Assembly (NCBI GenBank): GCA_947165435.1
Contig: CAMVAI010000006.1
Span: 1-64,000, forward strand
Direction: 5' to 3'
From: an uncultured Prevotella sp.
GTDB taxonomy: Bacteria; Bacteroidota; Bacteroidia; Bacteroidales; Bacteroidaceae
DNA: 64,000 nt
The stretch's first letter is position 1. Every line of letters begins with the position of its first letter. This document shows, one piece after another, positions 29,522 through 38,131 of this stretch. Position numbers and translations under genes: made by a program. Below the pieces are notes generated by a model. It saw only the letters and a list, made by a program, of their open reading frames with translations, was not told the origin of the DNA and ran no database searches.

Positions 29522-29833
29522 CTAACCAACGACTAAAGAGAACTTCAAACCCAGTGCTTTGGCTATAAGCATGAAAGTTGAGAGCTGCATATCCGTCTTG
29601 CCTTGTTCCAGAGAAGATATATACTCTCTCTTCTTGCCAATACGCTCACCTAATTCTTGTTGCGTCAATTTCTGACGTTTGCGTTCATCACGTAGCAATT
29701 CTGAATAATACCAAGCTTCTGCCTTCGCCTGAAACTCCTTACGCGACGGTGAACCTACAGGACCATACTTTTCAGTCAGGCGGTCATCTATTTGTGGCAA
29801 CTTTGCCCACTTTTCATCACTAATCTTTATCAT
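29522..29833 (-). CDS. XRE-family HigA-like antitoxin
   Basis: The product is 103 residues from the ATG at 29833, which follows the purine-rich GGAGGA, a rare Shine-Dalgarno-like site here. The upstream in-frame ATG at 29848 would include that site and is less likely. The C-terminal 60 residues form an HTH_3 domain (KLTQQELGERIGKKREYISS, LEQGKTDMQLSTFMLIAKAL). The N-terminal part (EKWAKLPQIDDRLTEKYGP and SPSRKEFQAKAEAWYYSELL) is the type seen in HigA antitoxins encoded downstream of HigB-like toxins. It would bind its toxin and repress its own promoter. The toxin gene upstream seems reduced to its last 25 codons. Confidence 0.8.
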   Translation of the reverse strand: MIKISDEKWAKLPQIDDRLTEKYGPVGSPSRKEFQAKAEAWYYSELLRDERKRQKLTQQELGERIGKKREYISSLEQGKTDMQLSTFMLIAKALGLKFSLVVG

Positions 29834-29907
29834 AAATTGTCCTCCCATTCTTTTAATAGTCGAAATAGGTTCTTCGACAAGCGAAGCGCCTTAGGCTGGT
29901 TGGTGGG
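29830..29907 (-). pseudogene. Possible 3' end of a HigB-like toxin gene
   Basis: The frame reads PTNQPKALRLSKNLFRLLKE then WEDNL and a stop that overlaps the antitoxin ATG by 4 nt, the usual toxin-antitoxin junction. An in-frame TAG precedes it at 29908. No RelE-like core is visible upstream, so the toxin appears lost; the identity is tentative. Confidence 0.3.
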
Positions 29908-30000
29908 CTACATGAGCCACTCTTGATGCTTTTCTGTGTGCAAAAGTACTCAAAAAAATCGGAGGAACAAAACTTTTTAAAAAGAATTTGAAGTTCGAGG

Positions 30001-30033
30001 TTTCCCACTTTCCCACTTTCCCACTTTTGACAT
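30001..30033. repeat. Inverted copy of the island-end repeat
   Basis: These 33 bp (TTTCCCACTTTCCCACTTTC and on) are the perfect reverse complement of 30167-30199. Confidence 0.8.
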
Positions 30034-30099
30034 TTAACATTTTGGATTAGGAAGGGTGTATCAGGAGGTATAGTAGAAAGTAGATAGAAATTATACTAT

Positions 30100-30133
30100 T
30101 AATATTATATATATTATAATATATATAATATTA
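30100..30133. repeat. 34-bp perfect AT palindrome
   Basis: TAATATTATATATATTA and its complement form a perfect palindrome centred between the two inverted GGGAAAGT repeats. It contains no G or C. It could extrude a cruciform. Confidence 0.75.
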
Positions 30134-30166
30134 AAACTTTCTGCTTCGAGAAATCTGAAAATGCAG

Positions 30167-30229
30167 ATGTCAAAAGTGGGAAAGTGGGAAAGTGGGAAAC
30201 TTCGGCGAAGCCAAAGTGTTTCCGTTAGG
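30167..30229. repeat. Right direct repeat bounding the VirE island
   Basis: The sequence matches 16508-16563, with a 7-base insertion making a small GGCGAAGCC-type palindrome. Core-type sequence, including the HU-like gene, starts about 100 bp to the right. Confidence 0.7.
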
Positions 30230-30281
30230 AAACCTCTGTAGTTTTCATGTGATTTTCTGCAAAAAAAGTCCTGAAAAGTTT

Positions 30282-30320
30282 TGCAGAATCAGATTTTTTT
30301 TGTACCTTTGCAACATAGTT
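30282..30320 (+). promoter_or_regulatory. Promoter of the HU-like gene
   Basis: A T-rich upstream element (ATTTTTTTTG) is followed at once by TACCTTTGCAAC. The leader to the ATG at 30462 is about 145 nt and contains two direct copies of CAGCTGGTAAT or a close variant (AGCTGGTAATCGG and AGCTGGTAATCCGG). Confidence 0.6.
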
Positions 30321-30461
30321 GCAAAACTAAGCTGGTAATCGGTTTTGTACAGCTGGTAATCCGGAGTACCTGCAGACTGACTGAAATTAACAGGCTACTA
30401 ATTCAAGGACGAGGAAATAAGGACGAGGAAAGGTAAAAACAATCTAATCTTTTTACACATT

Positions 30462-30905
30462 ATGGCAAAGTATCGTCTTTACAAGAACAACAATCGCAAG
30501 TCGGCCGGTTTCGGCAAGTATTACGCTAAGAAGGCTGCCGAGGGCATGGTGGAGATGAACGGGCTGATAGCCCACATGGCAGGTCACAACTCGGCATTCT
30601 CCAAGGGTGTCATCACCGGTGTGCTGGCCGACCTGGTGGAGTGCGTCCGCGAGCTGGCCTACGAGGGCAAGTCGGTGAAGATCGACAACCTGGGCATCTT
30701 CCGCGTGTCGATGAAGTCGAAGGGCGTGGATGACCCGAAGAAGTTCTCCGCCAGCAGCGACATCTCGTCGAAGTGGCAGGTGCGCCCCACGGGAGAATGC
30801 GTAGGCAAGGCCATCGGCGTGACCCGCGCCTCGGGTGCCGCCCTGGTCTGGGAGGAGGACAACAACTACGAGAGTCCTCGCGGAGCCGTGACGCCGGAAC
30901 CCTAA
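30462..30905 (+). CDS. HU-like (HU-HIG type) DNA-binding protein
   Basis: The 147-residue product has the extended HU-like form found in Bacteroidales. A basic N-terminus (MAKYRLYKNNNRKSAGFGKY) replaces the classical start. A dimerisation helix-strand core follows (SKGVITGVLADLVECVRELA), then the KSVKIDNLGIFRVSMKSKGV signature and a variable C-terminus (ESPRGAVTPEP). Such proteins are thought to act as nucleoid or element-associated DNA-bending factors. It is followed at 28 bp by a smalltalk protein gene. In many genomes this pair is followed by an N-acetylmuramoyl-L-alanine amidase gene, which is absent here. Its position next to the island boundary suggests association with mobile DNA, which is inference. 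Confidence 0.85.
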   Translation: MAKYRLYKNNNRKSAGFGKYYAKKAAEGMVEMNGLIAHMAGHNSAFSKGVITGVLADLVECVRELAYEGKSVKIDNLGIFRVSMKSKGVDDPKKFSASSDISSKWQVRPTGECVGKAIGVTRASGAALVWEEDNNYESPRGAVTPEP

Positions 30906-30932
30906 AACATTGAACATTGAACATTGAATATT

Positions 30933-31049
30933 ATGAAGGGTAACAGGATTATCGAGGTGGCGGTGAAGGTAGTAGTAGCCGCTCTCACAGCCTTCCTGAC
31001 GGCGATTACGACGACGAGTTGTATGGGGCATGGACCGCTGAGCTTCTAA
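30933..31049 (+). CDS. Smalltalk protein
   Basis: The 38-residue peptide MKGNRIIEVAVKVVVAALTA, then FLTAITTTSCMGHGPLSF, has one hydrophobic helix and a Cys near its end, the pattern of the smalltalk family in Bacteroides and Prevotella. The TTSC motif could be a lipobox. The gene follows the HU-like gene in the same orientation, an association known for this family. Three copies of ATTGAACATTGAA-type sequence fill the gap between them. Function is unknown. The terminator at 31061 ends the transcript. Confidence 0.75.
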   Translation: MKGNRIIEVAVKVVVAALTAFLTAITTTSCMGHGPLSF

Positions 31050-31060
31050 AGGAGCGACAG

Positions 31061-31100
31061 ACCTCCCGCTTCCTGCGTCAACACGCGGAAAGCGGGAGGT
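31061..31100 (+). terminator. Terminator after the HU-like/smalltalk pair
   Basis: ACCTCCCGCTT and AAGCGGGAGGT form an 11-bp stem around CCTGCGTCAACACGCGGA-type loop bases, followed by TCATTGATTTTTAT. Confidence 0.7.
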
Positions 31101-31205
31101 TCATTGATTTTTATCGGCATAGGTAGTGAAAAATTTGCTATTTTGGCACCAAAATCGCGATAAAATATAAAAAACAACAGATAGAGGTGCGGAAACTGAT
31201 AGTTT

Positions 31206-31225
31206 TTTCGTACCTTTGTGCGCAA
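31206..31225 (+). promoter_or_regulatory. metK promoter
   Basis: TTTTTTCGTACCTTTGTGCG combines the T-rich upstream run with a TACCTTTG box; the start point falls about 25 bases before the ATG at 31247. Confidence 0.65.
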
Positions 31226-31246
31226 AATCAGTAAAAAGATAAAAAT

Positions 31247-32506
31247 ATGAGTTATTTGTTTTCATCAGAATCAGTTTCGGAGGGCCATCCCGATAAAGTG
31301 GCCGACCAGATTAGTGACGCCATACTCGACCAGTTTCTGGCCTACGACGAGCATGCCCGTGTGGCCTGCGAGACGTTTGTCACCACCGGTCAGGTGGTCA
31401 TCATGGGCGAGGTACACAGCGGCGAGTACATCGACCTGCAGACCATTGCCCGCAACACCATCAAGCAGATAGGCTATACGAAGGCCGAGTACCAGTTTGA
31501 CGGCAACTCGTGCGGCATACTGACTGCCATCCACGAGCAGAGCGACGACATCAACCGTGGCGTGGACCGCGAGAACGACGAAGACCAGGGCGCCGGCGAC
31601 CAGGGCATGATGTTCGGCTATGCCACCAACGAGACGGAGAACCTCATGCCCGTCAGTCTGGACCTGGCTCACCTCATCATGCGCACGCTGGCCGACATCC
31701 GCAAGGAGGGCAAGGTGATGACCTACCTGCGCCCCGATGCCAAGAGCCAGGTGACCATCCAGTACAGCGATGCTGGCATCCCCGAGCGCATCGACACCAT
31801 CGTGGTATCTACCCAGCACGACGAGTTTGACAGCGACGACGAGCGCATGCTCAACAAGATCAAGGACGACGTCATCAACATCCTCATCCCACGGGTGAAG
31901 GAGCAGATACACTCGGAAAAGGTGCTGGCACTCTTCGGCGACGACATCAAATACTACGTCAACCCCACGGGTAAGTTCGTCATTGGCGGCCCCCATGGCG
32001 ACACGGGTCTGACAGGCCGTAAGATTATCGTCGATACCTACGGCGGCAAGGGTGCCCACGGCGGCGGTGCCTTCTCGGGCAAGGACTCCAGCAAGGTGGA
32101 CCGCTCGGCAGCCTATGCCGCGCGCCACATAGCCAAGAACATGGTAGCCGCCGGCGTGGCCGACGAGATGCTGGTGCAGGTGAGCTATGCCATCGGCGTG
32201 GCCAAGCCCATGAACATCTATGTCAACACCTACGGGCGCAAGCATGTCGATATGACCGACGGCGAGATAGCCCGGAAGATAGAACAGCTCTTCGACCTGC
32301 GCCCCAAGGCCATCGAGCGCGCCCTGAAGCTGCGCCAGCCCATGTATCTGGAGACGGCAGCCTACGGACACATGGGGCGCCAGCCACAAATGGTGACGAA
32401 GACCTTCACCAGCCGCTACCACGAGCAGAAGACCATGGACGTAGAACTGTTCACATGGGAAAAACTGGACCGCGTGGACGACATCAAGCGTGAGTTCGGA
32501 CTATGA
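31247..32506 (+). CDS. metK: S-adenosylmethionine synthase
   Basis: The 419-residue enzyme makes S-adenosylmethionine from methionine and ATP in the cytoplasm. The N-terminal [20 protein letters not shown], the central [19 protein letters not shown] and the [20 protein letters not shown] loop are the conserved ATP, metal and phosphate binding signatures. Length fits the Bacteroidetes form. It has its own promoter just upstream, and its stop overlaps the start of the DUF4271 gene by 4 nt (ATGA), so it heads a housekeeping run continuing through hemD, rnpA and yidD. No SAM riboswitch is evident in the short leader. Confidence 0.97.
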   Translation: MSYLFSSESVSEGHPDKVADQISDAILDQFLAYDEHARVACETFVTTGQVVIMGEVHSGEYIDLQTIARNTIKQIGYTKAEYQFDGNSCGILTAIHEQSDDINRGVDRENDEDQGAGDQGMMFGYATNETENLMPVSLDLAHLIMRTLADIRKEGKVMTYLRPDAKSQVTIQYSDAGIPERIDTIVVSTQHDEFDSDDERMLNKIKDDVINILIPRVKEQIHSEKVLALFGDDIKYYVNPTGKFVIGGPHGDTGLTGRKIIVDTYGGKGAHGGGAFSGKDSSKVDRSAAYAARHIAKNMVAAGVADEMLVQVSYAIGVAKPMNIYVNTYGRKHVDMTDGEIARKIEQLFDLRPKAIERALKLRQPMYLETAAYGHMGRQPQMVTKTFTSRYHEQKTMDVELFTWEKLDRVDDIKREFGL

Positions 32507-33528
32507 TACAGCCGGCAGACAGTCTGTCAGTAGCAACAACAGATAACGTGCAGCCAGTCTCCACCCCATCGGGCGGTGGAGGCTGGCTGACACCTGCCAG
32601 GGTGCTCAGCTGGCTGCCGCGAAATGCCACCCCCGCCCAGCAGGACTCGGCCATTCAGGCCCACTTCAAGCCCTCGGAGATACACTGGAGCACGCGCCCG
32701 GACACGCTTCATCTGCCCGGGCACGACAAGGGGCGCAACATGCTCGACGTGCAGCTGCCGCAATACTACCGCGAGGGCTTCTTCTCGAACGACACCCTGT
32801 TCCACCCGGAGCTGCCCGGCGGCCGCTATGGCGTGGCGGGCGACCCGGTGCCCTACAATGTGCGCGGCGACAATGTCATCACACTGCTGCTGCTGGCACT
32901 CTTCGTGTTCTCCGTCATCGCCTTCTCCAATTCACGGATGTTCATCGTGCGACAGACGCGCAGCTTCTTCTATTCCCACAAGACGGATAGCATGGAGGTC
33001 ACCGAGACGGCTGTCGAGCTGCGTTTCCAGTTCGTGCTCGCCTTCATGACCTGTCTGCTGTATTCGCTGTTCTTCTATTTCCATACCATTGCGAAGGTGG
33101 GCAGCGCCTTCGTGCTGCCTTCAGAATACTACCTCATCTTCGTGTTCCTGGCCCTGTTCATTGTGTATTTCCTATTGAAGACGGTGGCCTATTCGGCGGT
33201 CAACAACGTGTTCTTCGACAGACGGCGCAACAAGGAGTGGCTACAGACACTGCTGTTCATCACGGCCATGGAGGGTGTACTGCTCTTTCCGGCTGTCATG
33301 TTGCAGACATACTTCGAATTATCCCTCAAAAATGTGGAAACATATTTTATAATTGTACTTATAATCGTTAAAATTTTGACCTTTTACAAGTGTTTTGTCA
33401 TCTTTTTTCGGGGAAAAGTGCTGTATATCCAGATTTTTTTGTACTTTTGTGCCCTCGAAATCGTACCTATGCTCGCTCTGTGGGGCGCGCACGACATGAT
33501 TGTAAGTCTTTTGAAAATTAATTTTTAG
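32503..33528 (+). CDS. DUF4271 integral membrane protein
   Basis: The 341-residue protein has a soluble N-terminal part (about 125 residues, with [20 protein letters not shown]). Six or so membrane helices follow ([59 protein letters not shown], and further helices to the end). It matches DUF4271, a Bacteroidetes family often encoded next to hemD, as here. Function is not established. It overlaps metK by 4 nt and is separated from the hemD-like gene by 3 nt, implying one transcript. The 3' third is AT-richer than the rest, with membrane-helix codons. Confidence 0.85.
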   Translation: MIQPADSLSVATTDNVQPVSTPSGGGGWLTPARVLSWLPRNATPAQQDSAIQAHFKPSEIHWSTRPDTLHLPGHDKGRNMLDVQLPQYYREGFFSNDTLFHPELPGGRYGVAGDPVPYNVRGDNVITLLLLALFVFSVIAFSNSRMFIVRQTRSFFYSHKTDSMEVTETAVELRFQFVLAFMTCLLYSLFFYFHTIAKVGSAFVLPSEYYLIFVFLALFIVYFLLKTVAYSAVNNVFFDRRRNKEWLQTLLFITAMEGVLLFPAVMLQTYFELSLKNVETYFIIVLIIVKILTFYKCFVIFFRGKVLYIQIFLYFCALEIVPMLALWGAHDMIVSLLKINF

Positions 33529-33531
33529 CAA

Positions 33532-34281
33532 ATGATTAAGAAGATTTTGGTTTCACAGCCAAAGCCGTCCAGTGAGAAGTCGCCCTATTTCGACATTGCG
33601 TCAAAATACGGTGTGGAGTTGGTGTTCCGCCCCTTTATCAAGGTAGAAGGTATCTCGGCCAAGGAATTCAGAGCACAAAAAGTAAATATTCTTGAGCACA
33701 CAGCCATCGTGTTCACCTCGCGTCATGCCATTGACCACTTCTTCACACTGGCCAAGGAGTTGCGTGTAGCTATTCCTGAGGACATGAAGTATTTCTGCGT
33801 CACCGAGACCATCTCGCTCTACATCCAGAAGTATGTGCAGTATCGCAAGCGCAAGGTGTTCTTCGGTACCACGGGTAAGATAGACGACCTCATTCCCACC
33901 ATGGCAAAGCACAAGACCGAGAAGTATCTGGTGCCCATGAGCGATGTCCACAACGACAGCATTGCCAGACTGATGGATGCCAAGAAGCTGCAGCATCGCG
34001 AGTGTGTGATGTATCGCACGGTGAGCAACGATTTCACGCCTGAAGAGGTGAAGACGTTCGACTACGACATGCTGGTGTTCTTCAGCCCGGCGGGCATCGA
34101 GTCGCTGATCAAGAACTTCCCCGACTTCAAGCAGGGCGACATAGCCATAGCCACCTTCGGACCGGCCACCGCCAAGGCTGTGAAGGATGCGGGACTGCGC
34201 TTAGACCTGGAGGCTCCCAGCGAGAAGTATCCTTCGATGACTGGTGCGCTGGAGTATTATCTGAAGGAGAAGCAGGGATAA
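33532..34281 (+). CDS. hemD: Uroporphyrinogen-III synthase family protein
   Basis: The 249-residue product has the two-lobe HemD pattern: KKILVSQPKPSSEKSPYFDI at the start, IVFTSRHAIDHFF in the first lobe, and MLVFFSPAGIESLIKNFPDF with IATFGPATAKAVKDAGLRLD at the end. HemD closes hydroxymethylbilane to uroporphyrinogen III in tetrapyrrole synthesis. The Bacteroidetes proteins next to DUF4271 are divergent, so activity is likely but not certain. It starts 3 nt after the DUF4271 stop and is followed by rnpA. Confidence 0.85.
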   Translation: MIKKILVSQPKPSSEKSPYFDIASKYGVELVFRPFIKVEGISAKEFRAQKVNILEHTAIVFTSRHAIDHFFTLAKELRVAIPEDMKYFCVTETISLYIQKYVQYRKRKVFFGTTGKIDDLIPTMAKHKTEKYLVPMSDVHNDSIARLMDAKKLQHRECVMYRTVSNDFTPEEVKTFDYDMLVFFSPAGIESLIKNFPDFKQGDIAIATFGPATAKAVKDAGLRLDLEAPSEKYPSMTGALEYYLKEKQG

Positions 34282-34325
34282 ACGCCGCCATCGGCGAGGT
34301 ATTATTAATAAGGTACGCACGACAA

Positions 34326-34721
34326 ATGTCAGCGACGTTTCGTAAACAGGAACGCATGGTCAGCCGCAAGCTGATGGAAATGCTGTTCGACGGAGGTAGC
34401 AGCCACTCGATGGCTGCTTTTCCGTTGAGGGCGGTGTATGCCGTTGCAGACCGGGGCGAGGGCGATGCTCCCGTACAGCTGCTCGTCAGCGTGTCGAAGC
34501 GTCGCTTCAAGCATGCTGTTGACCGCAACCGTGTGAAACGGCAAATCCGAGAGGCTTATCGTCTGCATAAGGACTTGCTCATACCGTCTGTGCCCGAGGG
34601 TCAACAGCTGTTGGTGGCGTTGGTGTGGCTCTCCGACCGTCATGTGCCCACAGCAGATGTCGAACGGCGGGTCGTCGGCCTGCTGCACCGTATTGCCGAG
34701 AAACTGTCGCCCGTGTCATGA
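34326..34721 (+). CDS. rnpA: Ribonuclease P protein component
   Basis: The 131-residue basic protein matches Rnp[21 protein letters not shown] at the start and the conserved RNR box in [20 protein letters not shown], followed by [11 protein letters not shown]. It binds the catalytic RNA of RNase P and helps process tRNA 5' ends. The stop overlaps the ATG of yidD (ATGA), a conserved coupling. It is about 45 bp downstream of hemD, without a visible promoter. Confidence 0.95.
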   Translation: MSATFRKQERMVSRKLMEMLFDGGSSHSMAAFPLRAVYAVADRGEGDAPVQLLVSVSKRRFKHAVDRNRVKRQIREAYRLHKDLLIPSVPEGQQLLVALVWLSDRHVPTADVERRVVGLLHRIAEKLSPVS

Positions 34722-34981
34722 GAAAGCTGTTGCGCTACGCCGGTAGCCTTTGGGCATGGCTGCTCCGTCTGTTGGCATGGCTGTTGTTGGTGCCCATCCG
34801 GTTCTACCAGATAGCCATTTCACCGTTGTTGGGGCCTTCGTGCCGCTTCACGCCCACCTGTAGCGAGTATGCCCGGCAGGCTATCGTAAAGCACGGACCT
34901 TTCAAGGGGCTGTGGCTCGCCGTGCGCCGCTTGTTGCGGTGTCATCCCTGGGGCGGTTCCGGCTACGACCCCGTACCGTGA
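34718..34981 (+). CDS. yidD: Membrane protein insertion efficiency factor YidD
   Basis: The product is 87 residues from the ATG at 34718, with an amphipathic N-terminal helix ([20 protein letters not shown]). The family signature [20 protein letters not shown] follows, then [20 protein letters not shown] and [13 protein letters not shown]. It assists insertion of membrane proteins at the inner membrane. The open frame starts earlier inside rnpA, but the overlap start is the conserved one. Confidence 0.95.
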   Translation: MRKLLRYAGSLWAWLLRLLAWLLLVPIRFYQIAISPLLGPSCRFTPTCSEYARQAIVKHGPFKGLWLAVRRLLRCHPWGGSGYDPVP

Positions 34982-35084
34982 ATGACAGGCAGATAAAGAA
35001 AAATGTGAAATCTTTTGCTTATCGCGCTTTTTATTCGTACCTTTGCACGCTGATAATGGAAAATAAATAGCAAAGAACAGATAG

Positions 35085-36383
35085 ATGAGAAAGAATTTTG
35101 TTGAAGAGCTGCGCTGGCGCGGCATGCTGGCACAGATGATGCCGGGCACGGAAGAACTGTTACAGAAAGAAATGGTGACGGCCTACTTGGGTACCGACCC
35201 TACGGCCGACTCGCTGCATATTGGGCATCTCTGCGGCATCATGATGCTGCGCCACCTGCAGCGTTGCGGCCATCGCCCCGTCATTCTGGTGGGTGGTGCC
35301 ACAGGTATGATTGGCGACCCATCGGGCAAAAGCCAGGAGCGTAACCTGCTGAACGACGAGACGCTGCGCCACAACCAGGAGTGCATCAAGGCTCAGGTGG
35401 CCAAGTTTCTCGACTTCGACTCGAAGGACGAGAATGCCGCACTGATGGTGAACAACTACGACTGGATGAAGGACTTCACCTTCCTTGACTTTGCCCGTGA
35501 GGTGGGCAAGCACATCACTGTCAACTACATGATGGCCAAGGAGTCGGTGCAGCAGCGACTGAACGGCACGGCCCGCGACGGTCTGTCGTTCACCGAGTTC
35601 ACCTACCAGTTGCTGCAGGGCTACGACTTCCTCTACCTCTATCAGCACTACGGCGTGAAGCTGCAACTTGGCGGCAACGACCAGTGGGGCAACATGACCA
35701 CCGGTACGGAACTGATTCGCCGCACACTGGGCAACGAAGTAGAGACCTTCGCCCTTACCTGCCCGCTGATTACCAAGAGCGACGGCAAGAAATTCGGCAA
35801 GACCGAGAGCGGGAATATCTGGCTCGACCCACAGCGCACCACCCCGTATAAGTTCTACCAGTTCTGGCTCAACGTCAGCGACGACGATGCCGAGCGGTAC
35901 ATCAAGATCTTCACGTCGTTGGACAAGGAAACCATCGACCAGCTCGTTGACGAGCACAAGGCCGACCCGGGTCGCCGCGTGCTGCAGAAACGGCTTGCCG
36001 AGGAGGTGACGGTGATGGTACACTCCCGCGAAGCCCTCGACGCAGCCATTGAGGCCAGCAGCCTGCTGTTCGGCAAATCGACCAAGGAGGGGCTGGAGAA
36101 GCTGGACGAACAGACCTTCCTCGACGTGTTCGACGGTGTGCCCCAGTTTATGGTTGACAAAGACCAGTTAGGCCAGCCCGCCATCGAGCTGTTCACCACC
36201 GTGGCCCCCGTATTCCCCTCGAAGGGCGAGATGCGCAAGATGGTGCAGGGTGGGGGAGTCAGCCTGAACAAAGAGAAGCTGACCGACCAGAACCGTATAG
36301 TGACCTCCGACGACCTGATAGACGGCAAGTATCTGCTGGCACAAAAGGGCAAGAAGAACTACTATCTGCTGATCGTAAAATAA
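35085..36383 (+). CDS. tyrS: Tyrosine--tRNA ligase
   Basis: The 432-residue class I synthetase charges tRNA-Tyr. HIGH is present as LHIGHL near residue 45, the tyrosine-binding [12 protein letters not shown] is near 200, and the KMSKS-equivalent is KFGKT near 231. The C-terminal 70 residues are an S4-type RNA-binding domain ([20 protein letters not shown]). The promoter is TTTATTCGTACCTTTGCACG, ending about 35 bases before the ATG. The gene is separate from the yidD transcript. The length is typical. Confidence 0.97.
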   Translation: MRKNFVEELRWRGMLAQMMPGTEELLQKEMVTAYLGTDPTADSLHIGHLCGIMMLRHLQRCGHRPVILVGGATGMIGDPSGKSQERNLLNDETLRHNQECIKAQVAKFLDFDSKDENAALMVNNYDWMKDFTFLDFAREVGKHITVNYMMAKESVQQRLNGTARDGLSFTEFTYQLLQGYDFLYLYQHYGVKLQLGGNDQWGNMTTGTELIRRTLGNEVETFALTCPLITKSDGKKFGKTESGNIWLDPQRTTPYKFYQFWLNVSDDDAERYIKIFTSLDKETIDQLVDEHKADPGRRVLQKRLAEEVTVMVHSREALDAAIEASSLLFGKSTKEGLEKLDEQTFLDVFDGVPQFMVDKDQLGQPAIELFTTVAPVFPSKGEMRKMVQGGGVSLNKEKLTDQNRIVTSDDLIDGKYLLAQKGKKNYYLLIVK

Positions 36384-36484
36384 AAACAAGGTGAAATATT
36401 TGGCGATATGCCAAATATTTCTTACCTTTGCACCCGCAAAATGCGACTTCCCGTCTTCATGAGGCGATGTCGGCGCACAGGTAT

Positions 36485-36555
36485 TGTCCAATGGTGTAAT
36501 GGTAGCACAACAGGTTTTGGTTCTGTTTGTGGTGGTTCGAATCCGCCTTGGACAA
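36485..36555 (+). tRNA. tRNA-Gln (anticodon TTG)
   Basis: A cloverleaf can be folded: acceptor stem TGTCCAA with TTGGACA, D arm around TGGTGTAATGGTAGCA, anticodon stem ACAGG/TCTGT with loop TTTTGGT (anticodon TTG), and T arm GTGGTTCGAATCCGC. The 3' CCA is not encoded. A terminator follows at 36562. Confidence 0.93.
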
Positions 36556-36561
36556 CAGCAG

Positions 36562-36588
36562 GAAACGGTCTCCCTCGGAGGCCGTTTC
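36562..36588 (+). terminator. Terminator after tRNA-Gln
   Basis: GAAACGGTCTCC pairs with GGAGGCCGTTTC around CTC, followed by TGCGTTTTCTG. Confidence 0.75.
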
Positions 36589-36750
36589 TGCGTTTTCTGC
36601 CTATCCTAAGTATTAATCTATTTTAAAACGTATGGCAGAGTGAATGTTTTTTCATGGAAAAATAGTATCTTTGCAAAGATTATCGTACTAAAACAGTTCA
36701 ATCGACAAAACAAGGACAAACTCAAAACAACATTTTAACGTATTACTATT

Positions 36751-37554
36751 ATGGCAAATTTATTTTCTTTGGAAGGTAAGAACGCCTGGATTACCGGCGC
36801 ATCTTACGGTATCGGTTTCAACATTGCCAAGGCTTTCGTGGCTGCCGGCATCAAGAACATCATCTTCAACGACATCAACGAGGCAGCACTGGAGCGCGGT
36901 CTGGCCAACTACAAGGAAGCCGGTATCGAGAACGTGAAGGGCTACGTCTGCGACGTGACCGACGAGGTGGCCGTGAAGGCCCTGGTAGAGAAGATTCATG
37001 AGGAGGTAGGCCAGATTGACATCCTCGTCAACAACGCCGGTATCATCAAGCGCATCCCCATGCACGAGATGAAGCGTGCCGAGTTCCAGCAGGTCATCGA
37101 CATCGACCTCGTCGGACCGTTCATCTGCGCCAGTGCCGTCATTCCTGAGATGATGGAGCGCAAGGAGGGTAAGATTATCAACATCTGTTCGATGATGTCC
37201 GAGCTGGGCCGCGAGACCGTCAGCGCCTACGCTGCCGCCAAGGGTGGTCTGAAGATGCTCACCCGCAACATCTGCTCGGAGTATGGCGAATACAACATCC
37301 AGTGCAACGGCATCGGCCCGGGCTACATCGCTACCCCGCAGACTGCTCCGCTGCGTGAGCGTCAGCCGGACGGCAGCCGTCATCCGTTCGACAGCTTCAT
37401 CTGCGCCAAGACGCCTGCCGGACGCTGGCTCGACCCGTCGGAGCTGGGCGGCCCTGCTGTGTTCCTGGCTTCTCATGCCTCCGATGCCGTCAACGGTCAT
37501 GTGCTCTATGTGGACGGTGGCATCCTGGCATACATCGGCAAGCAGCCTAAGTAA
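36751..37554 (+). CDS. SDR-family oxidoreductase, gluconate 5-dehydrogenase/KduD-like
   Basis: The 267-residue protein is a classical short-chain dehydrogenase. The nucleotide motif is TGASYGIG at residues 15-22, NNAG is near 93, and the catalytic tetrad includes the Ser of NICSMMSE and YAAAK. Its sequence (FSLEGKNAWITGASYGIG start, IIKRIPMHEMKRAEFQQVID) is of the type annotated as gluconate 5-dehydrogenase or 2-deoxy-D-gluconate 3-dehydrogenase in Prevotella. It would reduce or oxidise keto-gluconates in hexuronate or gluconate use. The precise substrate is not shown by context, since no uronate genes are adjacent. The gene has its own promoter (box ATCTTTGCAAAG about 80 bp upstream) and a shared terminator at 37577. 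Confidence 0.85.
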   Translation: MANLFSLEGKNAWITGASYGIGFNIAKAFVAAGIKNIIFNDINEAALERGLANYKEAGIENVKGYVCDVTDEVAVKALVEKIHEEVGQIDILVNNAGIIKRIPMHEMKRAEFQQVIDIDLVGPFICASAVIPEMMERKEGKIINICSMMSELGRETVSAYAAAKGGLKMLTRNICSEYGEYNIQCNGIGPGYIATPQTAPLRERQPDGSRHPFDSFICAKTPAGRWLDPSELGGPAVFLASHASDAVNGHVLYVDGGILAYIGKQPK

Positions 37555-37576
37555 GCCAAAGGCAAAATCAAGAAAA

Positions 37577-37610
37577 AGAGGTGAACACCCATACGAAGGC
37601 GTTCACCTCT
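37577..37610. terminator. Bidirectional terminator between the SDR gene and HU
   Basis: AGAGGTGAAC and GTTCACCTCT form a 10-bp stem with an A-rich left flank and a T-rich right flank, suiting termination from both sides. Confidence 0.8.
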
Positions 37611-37631
37611 TCATTCTTTTAACGGACAATG

Positions 37632-37907
37632 TTATTTGTTTACGGCCTCGGCGAAGTCAGCACCAGCCTTGAACTTAGCCACCTTCTTGGCTGCGATGGT
37701 AATCTTCTGCTTGGTGGCGGGGTTGATGCCTTCGCGGGCGGGCTTCTCGGTGATGGAGAAGGTGCCGAAACCAATGAGTTGTACTTTGTCACCAGCTACG
37801 AGAGCGTCCTTGATGGCGGCGATGGTAGCGTCAAGAGCCTTCTTGGCATCAGCTTTGCCCAGATTGGCATTGGCAGCAATCTTGTCAATTAATTCTGTCT
37901 TGTTCAT
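37632..37907 (-). CDS. hup: HU family DNA-binding protein
   Basis: The 91-residue basic protein is a standard bacterial HU: MNKTELIDKIAANANLGKAD, the core QLIGFGTFSITEKPAREGIN with PATKQKITI, and VAKFKAGADFAEAVNK at the end. It binds and bends DNA as a dimer in the nucleoid. It is transcribed alone, converging on the SDR gene, and its upstream region is very AT-rich. It differs clearly from the extended HU-like protein at 30462. Confidence 0.95.
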   Translation of the reverse strand: MNKTELIDKIAANANLGKADAKKALDATIAAIKDALVAGDKVQLIGFGTFSITEKPAREGINPATKQKITIAAKKVAKFKAGADFAEAVNK

Positions 37908-38131
37908 AATTTTTGATGTTTAAAATGAATTATTAATTAGAGTAAGTTGTTTTCTGAACGCAAATTTAAGCGGAATTTATCAGAAAACAAACAAAAATCC
38001 TAAAAAAATTGCTTTTTTATTGAAAAAAACTACTTCTGACGGCTTTTTTGTGCTAAAAAACGGATATTTTTCGTAATTTTGCGCTCGATAAGCATAAAAA
38101 ATACAAAACGAAAAAAGGTAAATCAGTAAAT

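Noticed and set aside
31271..32422. Minus-strand open frame of 383 codons opposite metK
   Set aside because: It is an antisense shadow caused by codon bias; metK on the plus strand is unambiguous. The same applies to long antisense frames opposite the M16, secDF, GH127, Na/Pi and fmt genes.
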